A stretch of DNA of 64,000 nucleotides from NCBI GenBank assembly GCA_964637565.1, contig CAZWTY010000003.1, positions 1 to 64,000 of the forward strand. Direction: 5' to 3'. This DNA is from DYJE01 sp964637565 (GTDB lineage Bacteria > Desulfobacterota > Desulfobacteria > Desulfobacterales > Desulfolunaceae). Made by a program: the position numbers and the translations under genes. Positions 59,251 through 64,000 of the stretch are shown here, piece after piece; position 1 is the first letter of the stretch; each line of letters begins with the position of its first letter. The notes beneath the pieces were generated by a model. That model saw only the letters and a program-made list of their open reading frames with translations. It did no database searches and was not told the origin of the DNA.

Positions 59251-60558
59251 TCAGAAGATCAGTGTAAAAACCGTACCTTCGCCTTTGGTGCTTTTCACCA
59301 GGATCTGGCCGTTATAGGCTTCGACGATCCGGAGCACGATGGAAAGCCCAAGTCCTGTTCCCTTGCTCTTGGTGGTAAAAAAGGGATCGAAGATATTTTT
59401 GATGAGGTTTTCTTCCATCCCTTCCCCGTCGTCCCGGATGGACAGGCGGACACGACTCTCCCTGTCACGGTAGGCCTTGACAGTGATGGTCCCGTCCTTT
59501 TCACCGATGGCTTCCGCGGCGTTGATCAGAAGGTTCAGAAGGACCTGTTTCAAGTGGCCGGGGTCCATGCTCAGGGAGAGATCTTTTTCATCCTTCCGAA
59601 TTACGGTGAGCTTTCCCCTGTATTTTTCACAATGCTGAAAAAGGGCCAAGGTGTCGTCAAGGACTTGGGCCAAGCCAAGGGAATGGGCTTCAATCTTCAT
59701 GGGACGGGCGAACAGGAGAAAATCACCGACCAGTTTGTTGAGGCGTTCGGCCTCCCGCATGGCGATGGTCATCAGTTTTTTCTGGGCTAAGCCGTCATCA
59801 CTTTCATCGCATTCCGATTCCATCATCATCTGAATGGACCCTGACAGGGAGGCCAGGGGATTTTTGATCTCATGGGCGAGACCCGCAGCCATTTCACCGA
59901 CCAGGGCCATCCGCTCTACCCGTTTCACGTGGTCTTCCAGGGCCAGGAGCTCGTTTTTCGCCCGTCGTTCCTTTTCAGCCAAGTAACCGCTGAGAACCAT
60001 GGTGACGAAACAGGCCATCATCACGGTACACATCTTGTAAAGCACCTGGTTCCATTCAAAATTCTCGTAGAGGTAGCCCTTCTGGGTAAATACGGGCCGG
60101 ATGACCTGGTAGTACTCCAGATCGACCATGATACCGTATTCCAGACAGCAGAGCCCCGCAATGATCAGAGCCCCTTTCCGGCTGACAAACATGCTGGCGC
60201 AGATGATCACGATCAGGTAGAGGAACGTGAAAAGGCTTGAAAAACTGCCGGTGAGAAAAATGATGGCCGTGACGATCAGCGTGTCGATGCCGATCTGGAT
60301 GTAGGCGAAGAACACTTCATTTTTGAAAACGGGGTATACCAGGGTGTAGCAGAGGGACAGGAGAATGATCCAGCCTGAAAGCCAGTACAGATGGACAAAC
60401 GGCTGGGCGAAGTAAGGCAGACCTTCGTGTGCCCTGAAAACGATGGTGGCGCCCAGAAGAAGCAGGGCAGCCAGAAGCCGGAACAGCATCATCCATTTCA
60501 GCTTCTGGCTGAAATCCGTATGGTTTTTTTCTCTGATCTCGCCCACAGGGGCCGCCAC
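59251..60558 (-). CDS. pilS: Sensor histidine kinase, PilS type
   Basis: A 435-residue membrane kinase. Six hydrophobic helices (residues about 20-190) precede a coiled coil and the kinase core. The H box is AGLAHEIKNPLASLSGS, with N box LLNLLINAAEAIGEKDG, G1 DDGEGM, F DPFFTTKSKGTGLGLS. The six-TM, no-PAS-periplasmic layout and the position next to pilC identify PilS, partner of the PilR enhancer-binding protein that drives sigma-54 pilin transcription; pilR itself is not present downstream. The start is GTG with GGAGG 7 nt upstream, 3 bp after pilC. Confidence 0.85.
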   Translation of the reverse strand: MAAPVGEIREKNHTDFSQKLKWMMLFRLLAALLLLGATIVFRAHEGLPYFAQPFVHLYWLSGWIILLSLCYTLVYPVFKNEVFFAYIQIGIDTLIVTAIIFLTGSFSSLFTFLYLIVIICASMFVSRKGALIIAGLCCLEYGIMVDLEYYQVIRPVFTQKGYLYENFEWNQVLYKMCTVMMACFVTMVLSGYLAEKERRAKNELLALEDHVKRVERMALVGEMAAGLAHEIKNPLASLSGSIQMMMESECDESDDGLAQKKLMTIAMREAERLNKLVGDFLLFARPMKIEAHSLGLAQVLDDTLALFQHCEKYRGKLTVIRKDEKDLSLSMDPGHLKQVLLNLLINAAEAIGEKDGTITVKAYRDRESRVRLSIRDDGEGMEENLIKNIFDPFFTTKSKGTGLGLSIVLRIVEAYNGQILVKSTKGEGTVFTLIF

Positions 60559-60561
60559 AAA

Positions 60562-61773
60562 TCAGCCTCCGACCGCACCGGCCATTTTGAAGATCGGCAG
60601 GTACATGGAGATAACGAGACCGCCAATGACCACGCCGAGGAACACCAGCATGAACGGTTCGATCAGGGCCGTCAGGTTTTCCACGGCCTGGTCCACTTCA
60701 TCGTCATAAAAGTCGGCGATCTTTTCCAGCATGGTGTCCAGGGCACCGGTGGATTCACCCACAGCGATCATCGAGCAGACCATGGACGGGAAAATGCCCG
60801 ATTCGGCGAGAGGTTCGGCCATGGTCCGCCCTTCGGATATCGCGGACCGGACTTTGTAGATGGCCTGTTCGATGACCACGTTACCCGCTGTCTTGGCCAC
60901 GATGTCCAGGGCCTCCAGAATGGCCACACCGCTGTTCAGCATGGTGCCCATGGTCCGGGTGAACTTCGACACCGCCACTTTGCGGATCAGAATGCCGAAA
61001 ACAGGAAGCTTCAGAAAGGTGGTGTCGTAAAACTGGCGTCCGGCCGGAGTTTTACCCACCTGTTTGAAAGCGATGATGGCAAGAATGATACCCAGAATGA
61101 TCCAGTGGAAGTTCCCCACCATGAAGTTACTGAGTCCGATGACGATGAGTGTGGGGGCAGGCAGAGCGCTGCCGAAACTCGAGAACATCTCGACAAACGT
61201 GGGGATAACAAACACAAGGATAACACCGACAACCACCGCCGCGATGACCAGGGTCACGATGGGGTACGTCATGGCGCCTTTGACCTGGCGTTTGAGTTTG
61301 GCCATTTTTTCCATATAGGCCGACAAGCGGCGCAGGATCACGTCCAGGATACCACCGGCTTCGCCGGCCGCCACCATGTTCACGAAAAGATCGTCGAACT
61401 GTTTGGGGTGTTTCTTCAGGGCTTCGGCGAAGGTCTGCCCTCCTTCCACGTCGGATTTGATGGTCCGGATGATTTTCTTGAACGTGGGATTTTCCTGCTG
61501 GTTGTGGAGGATTTCGAGACACTGGATGATGGGAAGACCGGCGTCGATCATGGTGGAGAACTGACGTGAAAAGACGATGACATCATCCACCTTGACTTTG
61601 GGCTGGAGCATTTCGATATCTTCGAAAATGTCCTTGGGCTTCTTTTTGATCTTGGTCGGAGTGATTTTGATCCGGGTAAGGTGAGCCCGCAGGGTTTCTT
61701 CACTGGCGGATTCCATTTCTCCCTTCCGGACTTCGTTTTTCCTGTTCTTACCTTCCCACAGATATACCGGCAT
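60562..61773 (-). CDS. pilC: Type IV pilus inner-membrane platform protein PilC
   Basis: A 403-residue GspF/PilC protein with two homologous cytoplasmic helical domains, each followed by membrane helices (DDVIVFSRQFSTMIDAGLPI for the first, VSKFTRTMGTMLNSGVAILEAL for the second). It couples the PilB/PilT motor ATPases to pilin assembly. The N-terminal MPVYLWEGKN is typical. AGGGAGG about 7 nt upstream supports the ATG. It is followed closely by pilS. PilB and PilT genes are not in the window, so the pilus locus is partly split. Confidence 0.94.
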   Translation of the reverse strand: MPVYLWEGKNRKNEVRKGEMESASEETLRAHLTRIKITPTKIKKKPKDIFEDIEMLQPKVKVDDVIVFSRQFSTMIDAGLPIIQCLEILHNQQENPTFKKIIRTIKSDVEGGQTFAEALKKHPKQFDDLFVNMVAAGEAGGILDVILRRLSAYMEKMAKLKRQVKGAMTYPIVTLVIAAVVVGVILVFVIPTFVEMFSSFGSALPAPTLIVIGLSNFMVGNFHWIILGIILAIIAFKQVGKTPAGRQFYDTTFLKLPVFGILIRKVAVSKFTRTMGTMLNSGVAILEALDIVAKTAGNVVIEQAIYKVRSAISEGRTMAEPLAESGIFPSMVCSMIAVGESTGALDTMLEKIADFYDDEVDQAVENLTALIEPFMLVFLGVVIGGLVISMYLPIFKMAGAVGG

Positions 61774-61937
61774 ATGTTTCCTCCCTGGCTTTCACAAAAA
61801 GAATGGCCGAACCATCCCCAGAACGAACCACAGGTGTTTCTGGCACTAACATATCATTCAATAATGGAAAAAATGGACTGATTTTTCCAGGCGTCACAGG
61901 CAAATCCACGACAGTTGACCTGTTTTTTCAAAAACAC

Positions 61938-61965
61938 ATAAACAATAAACAATAATCATAAACAA
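61938..61965. repeat. ATAAACAA octamer, three copies
   Basis: ATAAACAA occurs at 61938, 61945 and 61958 in the AT-rich 260-bp region upstream of pilC. The first two overlap by one base. It could be a binding site of a regulator of pilC or simple AT-rich drift. Confidence 0.4.
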
Positions 61966-62033
61966 TTCCACTTTTTTTTTAGGATCATCCCACCCGCTCC
62001 AAAAAAGAAAGAAGAGGAATCCGTCAAAAAAGA

Positions 62034-62972
62034 TCAGGAAATTCTGTAAAAAACTCCCCGTCCCATCGCCTCACAGCGTATTTTCCCGTCTTTCATCAAA
62101 CGCTCAAGGGCTGCGTCGATCTGCGCCCTACCAGCTCCAAGGCTTTTCTCCATGTCGTCTGCCGTACATGGCCTTCGGCTGACAAGCTGGACAATGGCCG
62201 GTTCAATCGCTTTTTCCTCAACGATCAGATCCATTTTCCGGCAGATCTCCCGTCCGACGATCTCAAGACGATCGAAATACCCATGAATCCTTTCAAGCTC
62301 ACTTTTTTCAGCGCGCCTGATCCAGGGTTCCGTTCCCGGCCTGTCCAGGGTGTTGATCTGAACCTTGTCCGGTGCGATACGTCGAACCGCCGACGACAGC
62401 AGAGCCAGCTCCCGGTCCGAGTCGTTCAGGCCTGGAACGATGAAAATCTCGATCCACAGTTCATGGCGGAATTCCCTTCTAAGATCCACCAGGCCCTGAA
62501 CGATTGTTTCGGGATCAAGATCGGGATGGGGCCGGTTCACCGCCCGGAAAACCTCGGGTGACACGGCATCAAGGGACGCAATGATCAGATCCACATCCAA
62601 AACGTCCCGCCGCGCCTGTTCCAAGTAAAACAGTGTCCCATTGGTCAAAAGGACGGTTTTGTATTCCGGAAACCTGGTTTTCAGGAACGTGACAATGGTT
62701 GGAATGGACTCATTCAGCACCGGTTCCCCCGATCCTGAAAACGTCACCACATCCAGATCGGGGTTCAGGGAAAGGAAACGTTCCAGTTCTCCGATAACCT
62801 TGTCCGTGTCCACCCAAGGCTGCCTCAAAACCGTCAGCCGGGTTGTTTTCCCGCTCTCACAATAGACACAGTCGAGGGAGCATGTTTTCGATGGAACAAG
62901 ATCAACACCCAGGGAAAGTCCAAGCCTTCGCGAAGGAACAGGGCCGAACAGATAGGTATAGGCTTCAGGCAT
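62034..62972 (-). CDS. Radical SAM protein (COG0731 type) with C-terminal winged helix
   Basis: A 312-residue radical SAM enzyme. The N-terminal TYLFGPVPSRRLGLSLGVDL and the cluster motif CSLDCVYCE (Cys about 31, 35, 38) are the COG0731 group signature, shared with archaeal TYW1-like and bacterial relatives of unknown substrate. The SAM-binding GSGEP segment follows (VVTFSGSGEPVLN). The last 70 residues form a small winged-helix-like domain (RRPCTADDMEKSLG...). ATG 62972 fits AAGAGA upstream; an earlier Met six codons up has no ribosome site. The natural substrate is unknown, and it stands alone. Confidence 0.87.
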   Translation of the reverse strand: MPEAYTYLFGPVPSRRLGLSLGVDLVPSKTCSLDCVYCESGKTTRLTVLRQPWVDTDKVIGELERFLSLNPDLDVVTFSGSGEPVLNESIPTIVTFLKTRFPEYKTVLLTNGTLFYLEQARRDVLDVDLIIASLDAVSPEVFRAVNRPHPDLDPETIVQGLVDLRREFRHELWIEIFIVPGLNDSDRELALLSSAVRRIAPDKVQINTLDRPGTEPWIRRAEKSELERIHGYFDRLEIVGREICRKMDLIVEEKAIEPAIVQLVSRRPCTADDMEKSLGAGRAQIDAALERLMKDGKIRCEAMGRGVFYRIS

Positions 62973-63107
62973 GACGCATCTCTTTTCCATTTCAACCGGG
63001 TTTCACGGGCCGGATCTGGGGCTACCGAAAAATTGAATACACAATTAACAAATCAATTACAATGAATTATATATTATTTCATCCATTATTTCTTTAATTA
63101 TCTTGGC

Positions 63108-63136
63108 TTGACCCGCACGGCCATGTTCTATATATG
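63108..63136 (+). promoter_or_regulatory. Candidate sigma-70-type promoter of the DHH gene
   Basis: TTGACC (63108-63113) and TATATG (63131-63136) are separated by 17 bp, in an AT-rich tract about 50 bp upstream of the DHH start codon at 63184. Confidence 0.5.
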
Positions 63137-63183
63137 ATATCAGGCGTTCGTAAATATAAAAAAACACTCTATCGGCCCCGACT

Positions 63184-64000
63184 ATGATGAAACATCAGGA
63201 AAATCCTGCATCGACACCGACTCCTGAAAAGGGGGCCGAAAAACCTGTCACCGTGATCTCGACCCACATCAACGCCGATTATGACGCCATCGCCTCCATG
63301 CTGGCGGCCCATAAACTCTACCCGGATTCGGTGGTGGTTTTCCCGGGCTCCCATGAAAAGAACATGACCCGGTTCTTCATCAGCTCCCTGGTTTACCTGT
63401 TCAACATGGTGGATGTGTCGGCCATGAACCGCATGGACATCGAGCGTTTCGTCCTGGTGGACACCCGGCAGAAAAGCAGGCTGGGGGTGATCCAGAATTA
63501 TCTTAAAAATCGCGACATTCACATCTACGACCACCATCCGGCTTCCGAGAACGACATCCGGGGAAGCCTGGAAATAATCCGCGAAACCGGGTCCACCACG
63601 TCAATCCTGGTGGACCTCCTCCGTGAAAACCATATCCCGGTCACAGCGGACGAGGCCACGATCATGGCCCTGGGCATCTATGAGGACACGGGTTCCTTCA
63701 CCTTCTCATCGACCACCGAAGAGGATTTCAAGGCGGCGGCCTTCCTTCTTTCCCGGGGAGCGAACCTGGACATCGTCTCCAGCCTGATCTCCAAGGAAAT
63801 CAACCCCAGACAGCTCGCCTGCCTGAACGACATGCTCCAGTCCCAGGCCCTTCACCGGATCAACGGGGTGGACATCGTGGCCACCAGCATTTCCACCGAA
63901 GAGTACATCAACGATTTTTCCAGTCTCGTTCATAAAATGATCCAGATGGAAAGCATCGACGTCCTGTTTGCCTTGGCCCGCATGGGAGACAGGGTCTATG
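63184..64000 (+). CDS. DHH-domain protein, 5' part (probable CBS/tRNA nucleotidyltransferase-type fusion)
   Basis: Open from ATG 63184 to the window end (272 codons, no stop). The N-terminal STHINADYDAIASMLAAHKLYP has the DHH-family metal motif, the DHH triad is in IYDHHP, and LGIYEDTGSFTF is the second metal-binding segment, so this is a full DHH domain. In deltaproteobacteria this N-terminal type is typically followed by CBS repeats and a poly(A)/tRNA nucleotidyltransferase domain in a protein of roughly 850-900 residues; that continuation lies outside the window and is inferred. No ribosome site stronger than GGCCCCGACT is seen, and two adjacent ATG codons are possible starts. Confidence 0.85.
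   Translation, partial: MMKHQENPASTPTPEKGAEKPVTVISTHINADYDAIASMLAAHKLYPDSVVVFPGSHEKNMTRFFISSLVYLFNMVDVSAMNRMDIERFVLVDTRQKSRLGVIQNYLKNRDIHIYDHHPASENDIRGSLEIIRETGSTTSILVDLLRENHIPVTADEATIMALGIYEDTGSFTFSSTTEEDFKAAAFLLSRGANLDIVSSLISKEINPRQLACLNDMLQSQALHRINGVDIVATSISTEEYINDFSSLVHKMIQMESIDVLFALARMGDRVY

Overview
The window looks like a draft chromosome segment (two runs of exactly 100 N) from a Gram-negative anaerobe, most probably a Desulfobacterota/Deltaproteobacteria member close to Desulfobacterales. The grounds are a Ni-Fe-S carbon monoxide dehydrogenase, futalosine-route menaquinone synthesis, the LpxI type of lipid A pathway, phenylacetate-CoA ligase paired with an ACT protein, PilC/PilS, and a DHH-first protein of the tRNA nucleotidyltransferase type. 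This is inference from gene content, not from a marker-gene search. I see no rRNA, tRNA, CRISPR array, transposase or prophage.

Layout. 0.1-9.5 kb: a 60-residue small protein behind sigma-54-like elements, a nitroreductase, a TIGR02757 protein, a DHH phosphoesterase, a stand-alone cooS, a DHA2-type MFS exporter, a small outer-membrane barrel, a DksA with a degraded zinc finger and a pterin dehydratase. 9.5-15.6 kb: gltBD glutamate synthase. 15.8-16.8 kb: a REC-GGDEF gene broken by one stop codon just before GGEEF. 17-22.5 kb: an overlapping mqnE-mqnC-deaminase-mqnA-MATE operon. 23.1-28.7 kb: a thioesterase, then an unfamiliar set (a charged-helix zinc-ribbon protein, a 156-residue protein, a ParA-like ATPase with an abnormal Walker A, and a divergent acidic-repeat protein with a SUMF1/C-type-lectin fold); both assembly gaps lie here. 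28.8-33.4 kb: M24 aminopeptidase, xerD, and a CopA copper ATPase with a CopZ-like C-terminal fusion. 33.9-37.7 kb: small membrane and secreted proteins plus galE. 38.3-42.9 kb: a PHP phosphatase, crotonase, paaK, an ACT protein and a SprT-like/DUF2786 protein. 43.0-43.7 kb: a FitAB-type toxin-antitoxin pair. 43.9-56.6 kb: a minus-strand envelope-biogenesis run (lysS, lolC, lolD, bamA, skp, lpxD, lpxA, lpxI, msbA, a histidine phosphatase, a lipoprotein hydrolase). 57-64 kb: a QueG-like protein, a GlxA-like regulator, pilS, pilC, a radical SAM enzyme and the 5' part of a DHH protein.

How genes work together. The mqn operon makes the menaquinone head group without MenF/D/B. GltBD supplies glutamate. 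The lol/bam/skp/lpx/msbA run couples lipoprotein, outer-membrane protein and lipid A export. Crotonase, PaaK and the ACT protein form an aryl/acyl-CoA module.

Non-coding highlights. One dispersed repeat family has four copies (7541, 22776, 37999, 56692) with TGTCATTCCGGGCGG-type inverted ends and a nested second inverted repeat. The interior of the first copy is inverted relative to its own flanks. The third copy sits inside a 516-bp element bounded by 22-bp inverted repeats. The strongest candidate for something undescribed is the 23.5-28.7 kb ParA-like / zinc-ribbon / acidic-repeat locus.
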